From: Argentina anserina
Taxonomy: Eukaryota; Streptophyta; Magnoliopsida; Rosales; Rosaceae
NCBI RefSeq assembly: GCF_933775445.1
Contig: NC_065877.1
Location: 35,662,694 to 35,726,693 of the forward strand
Reading direction: 5' to 3'
Length of the DNA stretch: 64,000 nucleotides
Shown here: positions 36,881-48,797 of the stretch, piece by piece
Position numbering within the stretch: position 1 is the stretch's first letter
Layout of the letters: the number at the start of each line of letters is the position of its first letter
The notes under the pieces: model-generated
The model's input: only the letters and a program-made list of their open reading frames with translations
What the model was told of the DNA's origin: nothing
Database searches by the model: none
Position numbers and translations under genes: made by a program

Positions 36881-37648
36881 CTACTTCCCGGTGTTGATCT
36901 CAAGTTCCTTCTTCAGCTGCACAGAGAAATCGTCATTGACATCATCATCATCCCAGTCATCCTCCCATTGCTGTGTTGCCTCTTTTCCTTCTTCCTTCTC
37001 ATCCCACTCTGTCAGCATAAAGAAAGCAACCCAATCACTATAAAAGAAATCCCCAAAGACGTTTAATCTACAATCAATAACCATGCAGTAACAGCTATTT
37101 TGAACATCATGTTCCTCTAATACCCATAATCATTTCCATCAACAAAGACTTCAAATCAAACACTTCAACTGCTTCATATAACACTCGCAACAACCACAAA
37201 GCATCATGCTCGTCTTCTCACACCTATATCTTAATCACATAGTCTATTCTAGTCCTTGCCTAAACTCGGTGCATTTTAAGAACACAGTCCATGTAACTAA
37301 ATTCCAATCACTGTATCCTAACACTATATTCAAGAACAGCACGCGCGGTAACAGTTACTATTATGCATATAACATTCACATCATTCCATTCCATCACTTA
37401 ACAACCTAATACTCGATCACCATAACCGCATATAACAGACATAGGATCAGGCATTGCTTATAAAACCTAATACTCAATCATCATATCTTTACTAGTTTCC
37501 ACTAATTTCAGTTCATTACATTCCATAACAAGAACATGGGGGCCCAAAAGCTACTACCTTGATTGATGTTGAACTCTTCAAACTCGTCATCATCCTCGAA
37601 CAAATCGACCTTGGGGTCTTCAGTTGCTGCCTTCTGATCCTTCTCCAT
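36881..37648 (-). CDS. DSS1: 26S proteasome subunit / BRCA2 cofactor DSS1 (SEM1)
   Basis: Two coding exons, 37648-37558 and 37008-36881, encode 72 residues; the family is about 70-75 residues long and highly acidic. The first acidic stretch, VDLFEDDDEFEEF, and the second, QQWEDDWDDDDVNDDFS, carry the conserved Trp/Phe residues that contact ubiquitin and BRCA2 (family knowledge). The end is a short helix LKKELE. DSS1 is an intrinsically disordered lid subunit of the proteasome; it stabilises BRCA2 and is also reported in the TREX-2 mRNA export complex. A 5'UTR intron (about 37861-37660, GTAAGT ... TAG) is plausible, and a (GA)n tract lies at 37829-37857 in the leader. Confidence 0.95.
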
Positions 37649-37829
37649 TTCAACAAACCCTACGACTTTGCAATCAAGCAATCAATTCAGTTCAGACCCA
37701 GTAATCAAACAACACTAAAAACCCAATTGGCATTATCAAAATCAAATCTTGAAATCTTTGTACCCAAAAGCAAGAGATCGAATCAGACAAAACCCTAAAT
37801 CAATTTCCCAAATCAGAAGCTACAGAATT

Positions 37830-37862
<33 letters not shown>

Positions 37863-38989
37863 ATTCAAGAAAGCTAAGGACTTTGATCCTAGGGCTTTGG
37901 TTGTTCTTCTTGATTGTGAGCTCTGAACTTTGAAGAGTAAAGCTTTCTTTCTCTGATTTTATGTGTTTACGAATCGGGTCGGGTTCGGGTTTGTTCTGTC
38001 ATTGGGTTAGTTGTAATCACCAACCACGGCTTGCCACGCTTACAGGTTCAAGGTTCTAGGGGTGTTTTTGGTTTCTTATGGTCACAAACAGGGATGCTTT
38101 TGGGTACTTCGAATTTACCTTCACAAATAGATAAATAAAAAAGTGAATGAGTTACTTTTCTTTTACTCACCTAGAATTTACATTGTGGTATGTTTCAATT
38201 CCCTGTTGATTTAAGGATTCATCGCTTTTTGGTTCAGTTTGGGCGTACAGGTTCTATTACGGATTTTAGATGACGGCTTGGTATATGGTATGCTTATTGG
38301 ATTTTAACATGAATGATTTGATAGTGATAGTTAAGTCCTTAGAACAACATTTGGACAATTTGACTGATGTCTGCCAAATTTTCTGAAACTTGTGCGTTAT
38401 ATATGAACGTCAAGGACAAACACGCGGAAACAAATTTGCCGACCACCATTTTTTTGCTCACCTTGTATCACACATTTTCAAACTCATGTCATTTGTCTTT
38501 TTTCTAACTCATATTTAGATAATAATTGAGCAATTAGACAAATGACATGAGTATAGAAGGGTGTGTAAATAAATGGTGGTCGGCAAATTTGTTTACCAAA
38601 CACGCGAACCATTATTAATTATATTCTTTAGCTTTAACTTTGTGCAGACGGTATCTTATTATACAATTTATATGCTAAGATCCATAATCTGTTACGTAGC
38701 TCTAAACGCTATTTGATTCTTTCACGAATAGCTCAGAAACACAGAGAAATTCGGTAAGCGGTCGTGAGCGATAAATCAGTCGCTTTTTATTAGCTAGGGT
38801 TGGCATTGCTTAACCAGTTCCAGCAAAACAATACATGCTCGCGGTACACATTACATATGGTAATGCTATCATGACAGATTGATGCACTTACTTCCTAGTA
38901 TCTAACGCATAGGATTGTCGTTTATCATTACTTATTACTTATTACATGACAAGTTGGCAATGAAAAATTGAAAACCTATAGCTAACTGA
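37649..38989. other. DSS1 promoter and leader plus UGT 3' flank
   Basis: It includes the probable DSS1 leader with a GA microsatellite (37829-37857) and one MITE (38427-38597). The rest is AT-rich with nothing recognised. Confidence 0.5.
38427..38597. mobile_element. MITE, copy 2, with 9-bp target duplication
   Basis: 171 bases with inverted ends (GAAACAAATTTGCCGACCACC against GGTAAACAAATTTGCCGACC on the other strand). It is flanked by exact direct repeats AAACACGCG at 38418-38426 and 38598-38606. A 9-base duplication points to the Mutator superfamily. The arms match the copy near 20000-20180 (CTCATGTCATTTGTCT, TAGATAATAATTGAG), showing one family with two copies 18 kb apart. Confidence 0.88.
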
Positions 38990-40423
38990 TTACATTTCTT
39001 TACTGCATGCCTCATCAATGAGCGACTGCAACGTCTGCCACGACGATCCTCCCTCCTCCACCGCTCTCCTTGCTGCCTCAGAAAACTCCTTCACCGTCTT
39101 CCTAACCACCTCTCCCTCCTCCTCCTCCATCAACTTCTTCACCATCTTCTCAAGCCCCTCTGCCTTCACAAACCCCCTAACCGACCCGTCACACGTCTCC
39201 ACTCTCAAACCTACCTTTATCTCCTCCGCCACCATCCTGGCGTTCAGCGGCTGCTCTGCCATCATCGCCCATGCCAGAATCGGCACTCCAGCGCAAATGG
39301 CCTCCATCGCCGAGTTCCACCCGCAATGACTCAAAAAGCCATCCACGCTCTCATGGTTTAGTATCTCCGTCTGGTCAACCCACTCACTCACCACCATCCC
39401 TCTCCCTTTCACCCTCTCTTCAAATTCCGAGTCCCACCAAGTACTGAAGCTCTCTTTCTTCCTTATCACCCATAGAAAATTTAGCTCCGACTTCTCCAAC
39501 GCCTTGGCTATCTCCTGAACTTGCTCAGATGATATCACCGCTTGAGTTCCGAATGCCACGTACAAAACACGGCTCCCTTCAATCTTCTTCTTATCGAGCC
39601 ATTCAATCCACACAGGCTTAGGATGACGGTGCTCTGGTTTAGCTTTCAGCTGGCAGAGTGGTCCGACATTCCATGACTTTGGGCCACACTCGGTGTTCCA
39701 GTAGTCGACGAAAGCAGGTTCGAGCTCGTAGAAACTGTTGGTGACAAGACCAAAGCTGTTCATGACGGCTACAATCATGGTCATGAAAAACTCTGACCCT
39801 TCAGGACTAGGGTTTGTGAAAGAAGAGTCGAAGTCCTGTTTGGTAACCTTAATCCAAGGAAAACGAGGCAGCGTGATTAACTCATTGTCCGACTCGACGC
39901 CCTGTAGGAGGTGATCCACAGCGGCGGCTCTGGACACGCAGCCGGCGTAGTTGTTGAAGCCGTAAAAAGCGAGCCTCGGGAAACCGAACTTGGTGGCGGA
40001 GTCGAGTGTCCACCAGAGGAAGGAATCGGAGACCATGAAGCTGACACGTGGGAGAGAGCTTAGAGCTTTCTCGAAGTCATCTTGCATGTGTTTTGTGGCG
40101 AGCGCGAAGGGGTTGAAGAGGCGTTCGGTGACGGAGGAGAGCTTGTCGGTACTCTCGACGCCGGCGGGGATTTCAGGGTGGATGTTCTGAGGGAATGGGA
40201 TGTCGACGACAGATGCCGTAGTGGAGCAGAGGAATTGGTCGATGAAGGGGCGGTTGGCTGGGGTGGTGAAAACGGTGACGTCGAGGTTTCGAGCGAGGAG
40301 GAGGCGGCAGAGGTGGAGGAGTGGAATGGTGTGGCCTTTGGACATGAAAGGGAACAAAACAACATGGCGGCGCTGCGGTGGCTCTGATGGATTATTGTAC
40401 GGGGAATTTGAAACGGAACCCAT
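38990..40423 (-). CDS. UDP-glycosyltransferase, UGT90-like
   Basis: Single exon of 477 residues from the ATG at 40423; the frame extends upstream only to a non-ATG codon. His31 in FPFMSKGHTIPLLHL is the expected catalytic base and Asp133 in FMVSDSFLWWT its partner. The 44-residue PSPG sugar-donor box spans about 348-391, beginning WVDQTEIL, containing HCGWNS and ending AEQ. GT1 enzymes move glucose or a related sugar from a UDP-sugar to small molecules such as flavonoids, terpenoids or hormones in the cytosol. The WVDQ start of the box and the FPFMSKGHTIP start resemble UGT90A proteins; the acceptor cannot be read from sequence. A TATA-like element lies about 70 bases upstream. Confidence 0.93.
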   Translation of the reverse strand: MGSVSNSPYNNPSEPPQRRHVVLFPFMSKGHTIPLLHLCRLLLARNLDVTVFTTPANRPFIDQFLCSTTASVVDIPFPQNIHPEIPAGVESTDKLSSVTERLFNPFALATKHMQDDFEKALSSLPRVSFMVSDSFLWWTLDSATKFGFPRLAFYGFNNYAGCVSRAAAVDHLLQGVESDNELITLPRFPWIKVTKQDFDSSFTNPSPEGSEFFMTMIVAVMNSFGLVTNSFYELEPAFVDYWNTECGPKSWNVGPLCQLKAKPEHRHPKPVWIEWLDKKKIEGSRVLYVAFGTQAVISSEQVQEIAKALEKSELNFLWVIRKKESFSTWWDSEFEERVKGRGMVVSEWVDQTEILNHESVDGFLSHCGWNSAMEAICAGVPILAWAMMAEQPLNARMVAEEIKVGLRVETCDGSVRGFVKAEGLEKMVKKLMEEEEGEVVRKTVKEFSEAARRAVEEGGSSWQTLQSLIDEACSKEM

Positions 40424-40489
40424 CTTCAGATCTTCTTGTTTAATTTGTTCTTTCTTCTTCACTCAGTTTCTGTGGTATGACATTGACTA

Positions 40490-40499
40490 CATATATATA
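40490..40499 (-). promoter_or_regulatory. TATA-like element of the UGT gene
   Basis: TATATATA read on the minus strand, about 67-76 bases before the start codon, implying a short leader of about 40 bases. Confidence 0.5.
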
Positions 40500-41278
40500 C
40501 TGAGGACTAGAATGGTTCAATATTGATGAGTGGTTTGAAATGAATAGTGCAGAGACATTATTTAAACTTTAAAGCATCCATGGACTAGTGATCGATTTCA
40601 GGTTACCGGTACGAATGCCGTGCGTGAATTTGTGTTGTGTTGTCCCAGGGACCAGTCGATGACCTAATATGAAAGCTGTTGATGCCAATTACTGGCCGAC
40701 GTTCGTTTTATAATATCCTCATATTTAATTATACGTTATCAGGAGATGGAATGGAACGTTTCATTATTCATGAATAAGAAGAATGCAAGCCTTCAATTAT
40801 AAAATCAGATGAAGAAATAGTTTATATGTGGTATAATGTCTTACAAACATAGAGTATACCGGTATTCGGACATTTTGGTTACTAATGGTTAAAATTTCAA
40901 TAGTAACTGAGATTGATGTCAAAGGTCGGAAAATCAAAACGGTGATGTTTATTACATGTAACCTTTAAAACTAAAAAAAAATGATGAGTTTCTAATTCAT
41001 ACTCATACGGTCATACCCTATCTTTGCTTCCATTTTGGGGTTAGTTTACACCAAGAACATAAACTCCGAGTAGGTTTGGTGAGTATAAAGAATGTAGAGG
41101 TGTGAAATTTGACATTCATAACTAAGAGATAGATGTCATGGATAAATATCCAACGGAACTCCTTTATTTTCATCGCTGCTTGATATGATCAACCATGCTA
41201 GAAAGGCATATCTATTGCCAGTGAGACTGTTCAGTGTTTCTTTTGCCAATTTGAATTCGGGGAAGCCAAATTACCTAC

Positions 41279-41428
41279 GGGTTAATCTAGTATACATCAA
41301 TGTATGTTATACATCTCACATCTAACGGTTGACAACGGATATAATTTTTTTGACCCCACTTATAAAACAATATCGACCGTTGGATGTGGGATGTATAGCA
41401 TACATTGATGTATACTAGAATTTTCCCC
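41279..41428. mobile_element. Short MITE with ACCTAC target duplication
   Basis: About 150 bases with arms of about 55 bases: GGGGTTAATCTAGTATACATC on the left against GGGGAAAATTCTAGTATACA on the inverted right. They continue through CAATGTATG(T/C)TATACATC and CACATC(T/C)AACGGT. ACCTAC flanks it on both sides (41273-41278 and 41429-41434). Loop of about 40 bases, no coding capacity. The superfamily is not determined. Confidence 0.82.
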
Positions 41429-41466
41429 ACCTACTTAGCAAACAGAAATTGTAGTATTGAACTACC

Positions 41467-42024
41467 TGTGACCAAAGGCGGAACCAGGGGGAAGCGGGGG
41501 CCACTGCCCCCATTCAGATTTTAGGTATTTTTTTACATGGTTAACCCAAAAGTCCCCTATAAACCCTACTCTGGATAATTGACGAGTATAATACTTCAAC
41601 TATCTCACTTATTTTATAGTATAAGAGAAACATTTTATATCATTAAATTAAATTGTTCACGAAAAATGTCTAAAATCTTATACTATTTTCCTCTTTTTTA
41701 TGTTGGATTCTTTTGTTTTAGTGTTTATTAGTTTAGTTTTTTGGTTCATGATTTATTTAATAGATAAATTTGCTATTTTAATTTAAATTTGCAGTTGTGA
41801 GATGAAGAGATTTTATAAATGAACATCAAACGAGAGATCATCTCCTTTTATATAGAATGAAAAATCAAAACAGAGGCGTGCCTAGATTAATTTGAAAGAG
41901 ATTCAATCTGATGACAAATATCGACATAACTAATTTGAAAATAATAGAGTAAAAAAATATTACACTTTGCGTAAATAGAGTAAATTTTTACTCCCACTCA
42001 TATAACTTCCTGGTTCGGTCACAG
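41467..42024. mobile_element. Possible inverted-repeat element, degraded
   Basis: The left end reads TGTGACCAAAGGCGGAACCAGG and the inverted right end TGTGACCGAACCAGGAAG, so both ends carry TGTGACC and GAACCAGG. The 540 bases between are AT-rich and non-coding. The GGCGGAACCAGGGGG style of start occurs in many plant repeats. The short match makes this tentative. Confidence 0.4.
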
Positions 42025-43169
42025 ACTGGCATGGCGGAACTCAACAATTAACTGAAGCCATCTGAAAATGGCTAGTACACCACATCTACCATTATCAAAA
42101 GATATAATAACTAACCTATCCAAAAATGTACAGTAGCATCTGAAAATAGCATAGTTTGGCAGTTAGGTCGACATCGATCATGCATATATTTTTAGGCAAG
42201 TAGAGATTTATTGGGACGATAAAGGCAGATAGACTCTTGGATGCTTCATAGAAATAAGTGATGGTTTCATTTGTGGAGGTGGGCAGATCTATTTGGCTGT
42301 CTCGCTCCTCTTTCATTCAAAACCAGACACTCACTGATCCCATATCTTGCTGCTGCGAGGCTAGATCATTCGAATCCAAGCTAGCTATCTACGAGTTAAG
42401 CTAGCTAACAATATCAACCTGCTGAAGTTGCTTTCAAAATGTAAAATCTAGCCTAGGCATGCGTACCATGTCAAGGCCAGACTCAAGACCACTTCAGTAC
42501 TGCAATTTACGACCATTAATTGCTAGGTCAAGTCTTCAACTGCGCGGCCGGACCGGATTCTGGAACATAGCAGCTATATATATCAGTAGAGTAGCACACT
42601 TCAAACTCCTCGAACTTCCTGAGAAAAAAAAAAAACTAGCGCGCAATCAGAGATAATGTTAAGAATTATGACAAAATACTTGAGTGCATGACGATTGCTA
42701 AGTTAAACCTTGTGTATCTAATCAGCGGTGCATATCAGCAATGGTCGTGGTTCAATTGCAATTGTTAGAGCAGTGCAAACTGTGCAATTGTTAGTCTTGT
42801 GTCTATGCAAAGTAGTACAAACTACAAAGAAATTAACAAAACTACACCAAATTAAGAATGAAAACCATTCCAAAAACCTATTTTAGTAGAAAATGCTAAA
42901 AAAATGTTTGGCCATCATACAAAATAGTACGTCTATTTTCAGGTCGAGTTTCTGTTTTTGATCATGCATGTGTAAAAATAGATATGGTTTTGTGATATTG
43001 ATATTGACAATTCCATGCTTTATTAGCGAATTTAATTCAATTCTTTTTCCAATATATTGAATGTTATGCTATACTTCCATTATCATTGATCGAGTTAGAA
43101 GGATATGATCATTATGTAGTGTGATCACTGTGATGTGATATGAGAGTATTCTAATTCAAAATTCATGGA

Positions 43170-43215
<46 letters not shown>

Positions 43216-44227
43216 AGTAGAATCGTAGCATTGTGAGGACCAAGTTAGCAGGGCGGCCAAATTGGTGGAGGTGGCCAAATTTCCCACTCAACTCAAACCT
43301 TATTTGGGTGTCGCCCTTCCCTTGCAATCTCACTACTCCAGCTTCGACAGTGAATCAGATCAGCCATTCATACTCAGCTACTTTGGATGATAACCTAAAT
43401 CAACACCCACATTCTCGAGCCACATACTTCATCCGGTATATGACACAATCATCGACTTCAATCACTTTTGGAAAAGAACCTCCACCACCACCACCACCTC
43501 TTACAATCAACATCAATTGACAGTGGCCTTCAAATCTTCAACCGATTCCGGTACCTAAAAAGCTAGCACAGTGACGTGCAAACTTCTAAATGACCGAGGA
43601 AGTTAACAGAAGCTGCGGTATTGTTCATGCTGCTCTGGTGATACACACCGGAATACTAATATTATGTGTTTGAGGCTGTCAGTTTAGACAATGACAGAAA
43701 AAAATCTGATATGGAGGTTTAGAAATTTTCCCCACTCCATTCGGATTCATTTGGCTGTCCTTTTCATACCCTTAGGCTCTTTGATTCACAGGCTATAGCT
43801 GCCACGCTGAAGATTACAAGAATCCAACCAGCTGATTCAAGGTACTCCACATAGTTATAAAATCAACATGTTTGCTCAGGATAGTATACAAACCACCCAC
43901 AATCAAACCACATACTTCATTACATTACACAGCCACTATCAATTTTCAATCACTACAGGGAAATGAAAAGTACCATTTACAATCAATAGCAGAAGACAGT
44001 AGCTTCAAGTCTTCATTAGAATGTAGAACCTAGCTAGCTCAGATACATGCACCCATCTAAATACATAAACTATGGAAGAGAAGCCCCGCTTAATGATTTA
44101 GAGATATTAACATGCAACATAATATTTGAGGATAGTGTATTCTTCCATCAAAGAGGACTGATAATGGTTTTGCACCTCCCCCAAGCAATCAAAGAGGAGT
44201 GAAGCCGTCCGACTTCACAAAGCAAAA

Positions 44228-47200
44228 TTAAGAACTGCCCCCTTGTTTTCCTTGTTTTGCTCTCAGAACAACCTCCTCAGTGGTAGTCCCAATTATCTCA
44301 TTTGCACGTTTCAGCCCAACGCAGAAATACCGTCCAACAGAATCCTAAATTCACAGGCGGGGTCCAAGTGAGAAAAGATAAAATATTACATAGTATAGAT
44401 TGATCTAAGTACTGCAACCTATCAAACTCACAGAATTTACTACGCAAGTTTAAAAAAATAAATACATGATGGTTTGAGTCCCTCCTCATGGCCTCAGTTT
44501 TCGAAATGGTTAATAGCAATCTTGAACAATCTTAAAATCAGTCTATTAATCCTCTAACTGGTTTCCATGATTATTAAGTCAATATATGGTGAAGTTTAGA
44601 AGTGGTGATATCATTGTTCTATAATAGTACAACCATATATAATGAGGGATTTAGGGAGTCTTACCCGAGAGACAATTCCCAATTTCTCCAACTTCTCAAC
44701 TGCATCATCCACATCAAAATTACAGTTGGCACCGAACTCTTCTTTAATGAGTTCCTCACACCACCTATCCAGATCCTATAATAATTCATCCAATAAGCCC
44801 AAATAGACTTCTGAAGAATTGCATAATTAGGGAACTAATAGACAGAAGTAAACAAGAAAGATGCTTACTTCTATTGTAGCTTTTCCCTGTTCCATTAATA
44901 TATAGAAAGAAAGTATCACCTCCTTGACCTAATCATTCAAGACATGAGAGTACCCGTAAGCAATGTTGGAGTGCAAAGTGTATTAAATCTATCCAGAGTC
45001 AGTGCTACAGTTAAGCCAGAATATATTAATCTTCCAACAAAGGAAAAGAGAAGTATAGATTATTACAAGCAAGTCCCTGAAAATAATTGAACCAATTCCT
45101 TGGACTTTGTGGTTGTGAGTGTCTTTATTTACATGCACCTGATACTAGTTAGCTGTAAGTATGTATTACTTATGTGTATAAGACACTATGTAACATGTGT
45201 ATCTTTCAAGTATGTATGTGCATTAATATAGTTAGTAATTTGCAGCTGCCAGCAATTATGCATGTAAGCTATATGCGTATATGACTATATGTAATATGTG
45301 TATCTATCTGCATACTTATAGTTACAAGTTAACTGCATCATGTGTGTAATATCACTGATACGTATATAATTATATGTAACATTTGGATGTCCATGTATGT
45401 ATGTATGTGCATAGTTATATTTAGTTACACCAATATAAATCTATTAACCATCAATACTACATCACTCAGAAAGTTTATCAAAGCTTGCAGCTTACCTCCT
45501 GTTGAATCACATCATCGCACAAGTGAAGAAGAGTACCCCTTCCGCTATCCAGTTGCTTGTCATACATGGACTGTGTTATCAGGTTCTGATATGCAGCCAA
45601 GTTCTGCTGAAAACTACAGTTAATCACGAAACAGCAGCCACATTAGTAACTGACAGAAAAAGTATGAAACAAAGTGAGTGGTTGATGTATCAATATTACA
45701 TTGAGATAGACACTCAGAGGATGGGTATATATGAACCCCAAAATTATGACCAATAATGGTACATCAGACAGACTTCAAAGCATATAGTGTCTAATCTGAC
45801 TATATATACCATATAGAATTAAAAAGACAAGCAGATACTTGAAAACGTCAACTTTTCAGTTAAAAAGTTGTCAATAAAGGCATGCATATTAATCGAAACA
45901 ATCACATACATCGAAAAATGAAACTCAGAAGACATAATATAACAACATAGTTAGCCATTATACTCCTTTGGTGTGACAAACTTGTTATTATGAATAATAT
46001 ACAGCTAACTAGCCGATTGGGAGAAACAAGAATCAAATAAGAAACCTACCTGAAGTATATCTTAGCACAGTAACCAATCACAGTGGAAAGAATTGCAATG
46101 ATGACCCAAAAGTCAGCATTAGGCATTTCAAGAGAACTAACGACAGCTACCTGTAGAAGAAAGATATAATAAGCTGGACTTCACATAATAAAAAAATGTT
46201 ATGAATAGTGCATTTAAACAACATTCATTGCATTAAGAAACGCACCAGACCAACTACAGCAGAGCCAAGGAACTTGACCCAGTCCATTGGAGTTAGTCCT
46301 GGGTTCTTCTTCTCGGGCTATCAAAGGTATAAAGTTATACAAGTGGTATCCAAACTTGAAGAAAAATTATATAAAAAAGAAAAGTAGAAAGCTAGCTGTA
46401 AGACTCAGGCCCATTGGGGAACAAGATAGAGAGGAACTTACAAGAACTATCTCCATGTCAGCCATTGGGATATTTTTGAAATGTTTCACAAATATTCCTC
46501 GTTCTTCTGTCGCTTTGGGACTTGCTCGCCTGAACAATCATAACACTGATATCAGTAACTTATTTTGATGTCCTTTTAGGGATGAATCACTAATTCAATC
46601 AAAAGGCTACAATAAACCCTTTCCCTAAAAAAAAAAAGATAAGCCCATAACCTACAGTAGCATTTATTAAAATTTCCAATATAAAAGAAATCAATCATCC
46701 TTGTGTTCCTTTGGACCCAAATTTGCTACAGTCTAATTACATAAACTAGGGAACTACGAAACTACACAATCTATCTCTATAATACAGATCCCCAACTTAG
46801 TGGCGAAGTAGCAGCCTAAAAGTTGTTGAAGAGGAAGAAACCAACTCAACTGTGCACAGATCACAACAACATTATCAAAAACAGTTACATTAACATATGC
46901 GAACACATATTACCTGTAAACAACAATTATCCTATCAAAGGTTGGCTCTTTGATTGTCGTCTTGCTCAGTAAGCTTTTGACGCTGAAGGACAAATAATAA
47001 TAGTGTCAGAAGAGGCCATAACAGCTTGGTCCTATGAAAAAACTAAAGCAAAGTGGAATAACCTTAGTTCCATAGTTTCAAGACGAATTCGTTCAACATA
47101 TAAATCCTCTTCCTCCTCCGCATTGGCTTCTGAGGTAATTTCATCATCCTTCTTTGGTTCTTTTGTACGCCGACTACTTGACCTTCTCGTAAAAAGTTTT

Positions 47201-48797
47201 CCAACCCTGCAATAGCAATCACAACAACAATTGCTTCATAATCTAAAGTGAGTTTCTCAGGTACGTTCTTAGTAGTCTTAGTAATTCCAATCACAGGTAG
47301 TGATTAAAGATGACTTTCTAAAACATAAAGCGTACGACTGTATTCCGTTCGCCTCTATTAGAGTTCACACATTGTCATCAATTAATTAAGGTAATAACTA
47401 TATATCAAACTTAAGAGAATTTCTGACCTAGTTACTCTTAAAAGATATGCCCAAAAACGTCCAATGATCATGTCCACTTTCTCCATGAAAAAGAAATCAG
47501 TTGTCTGATCAAGTCCAACACCACGCCGGAAGACAATGTACTGAATGTAAGAAAATAATGCAGATTAGAGATCTAAGAGAGAGAGAGAGAGAGAGATGGT
47601 GGTATAGTAAAGTCTTTCCAACCAAGGAAAAAGTAAACAAGCTTTGGTTATCAAAATATATATATATATATATATATATAACTTCCAAATGTTTGCAACT
47701 TTTATGCTTAAAAATACCTTATCAGCAAAATCTGGAAGGTCTGACCGAGGATTCTCTTCAAAGAAGGTCTTCAGAAGCTTCTTGTCGAGCTTCATTTTCA
47801 TCAGAACAAAGTATTAGGATCAGAAAAAGAGAAAGCACATGAAGAGAATCACAGAATATAAAAGTGTTGCACGGGTGCTAATAAATGCATTTAATCTGCA
47901 GGTCTGTACTTGGCATTTTACTCAATTGACACGAACCATAGAACATACCTTAGATTCATCAACCATAATGGGAAGATTTAGAAGATACTGCGCCGAGTGC
48001 GCAACCTCAATTTCTTCATCACTTGTAATCTTGAAATTACTCTTTTCCATCACCTGGACCATTACAAGAAACATTACATACTTGTAGCAGATTGTGAAAT
48101 CTATTATAGTCAGTATTACAAGGATCCCAGATACAATGCCATTAGGAAGCTGTCGCATTATCTAGTTCTCACAATATCTTCTACAATCAAAACAGACATT
48201 CCTATGCATACTGCATCTTGCTTTGATCTTTCTTCTTTCAATTTTCTTCACTCACAAGGAAAATGTAAACAATAATAAAGTGAGACAGTCATAGTCACCT
48301 GCATTAAGTAGGTGAGGAAATTCTGCTCCAGCACATCGATTTCTTTCGGAGAAAGATTCTGTTGCTGCAACTTCTGACTCCCATTTACAGGGTCAAACAG
48401 CGAATACAGTTGCTACAGACCAAAAACATATGTCAACAAACAAAACCTCCACTCATAAAATGATCAAATGACCACCAAGTGCATAACATATGAGCTATAT
48501 ATATACCATCAAATCCTCGAATTGTAAAAGATACCAAGCCCGAATTGTGTACTCAATTCTCTTGCAGAGCTTCAGAAACTCCGCCCGGTCGGAACTATGC
48601 TCTATAGAATTACACATAAAAACAATTACTGTTAGAGTAGACTACATTGAAGCAAAACAAAGTAACAAGTAGGAATTAGAGAACAGAATCGAAGACGAAC
48701 CAATGAGGTTGGCCAAGGTCATGATGAGCTTGGGTTTGATAATAGGAATTACAGACTCGCGCTCTATACGAATCATGTCCTTCTTCTTCTGGGCCAT
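44228..48797 (-). CDS. DUF3754 membrane protein (At3g19340-like)
   Basis: Fifteen exons join in one frame to 491 residues: 48797-48701, 48601-48507, 48412-48299, 48053-47949, 47789-47718, 47540-47428, 47206-47063, 46982-46914, 46529-46442, 46317-46246, 46150-46050, 45613-45496, 44928-44869, 44775-44665 and 44344-44228. Conserved blocks include [57 protein letters not shown] and [19 protein letters not shown]. Two adjacent hydrophobic stretches (about 300-355, [18 protein letters not shown] and [19 protein letters not shown]) indicate membrane insertion. An acidic linker, [11 protein letters not shown], lies in exon 7. The best recalled match is Arabidopsis At3g19340; the family is related to animal TMEM143 and its function is not established. 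The exon 12 acceptor was chosen because the next AG causes a stop. Confidence 0.92.

Larger units (their letters stand above)
40424..44227. other. Intergenic region with small inverted-repeat elements
   Basis: It carries a 150-base MITE (41279-41428), a probable larger inverted-repeat element (41467-42024), a (TA)n tract (about 43173-43212), and two loosely similar segments near 43380-43540 and 43860-44010 (shared ACCACATACTTCAT, TTACAATCAA, ACAGT...TTCAA...TCTTCA). Open frames here, including 43233-43520, match no family. Confidence 0.5.

Noticed and set aside
43233..43520. 95-codon frame with a poly-Pro stretch
   Set aside because: Starts at GTG, not ATG, and has no family motif; the poly-Pro comes from a CCA repeat.
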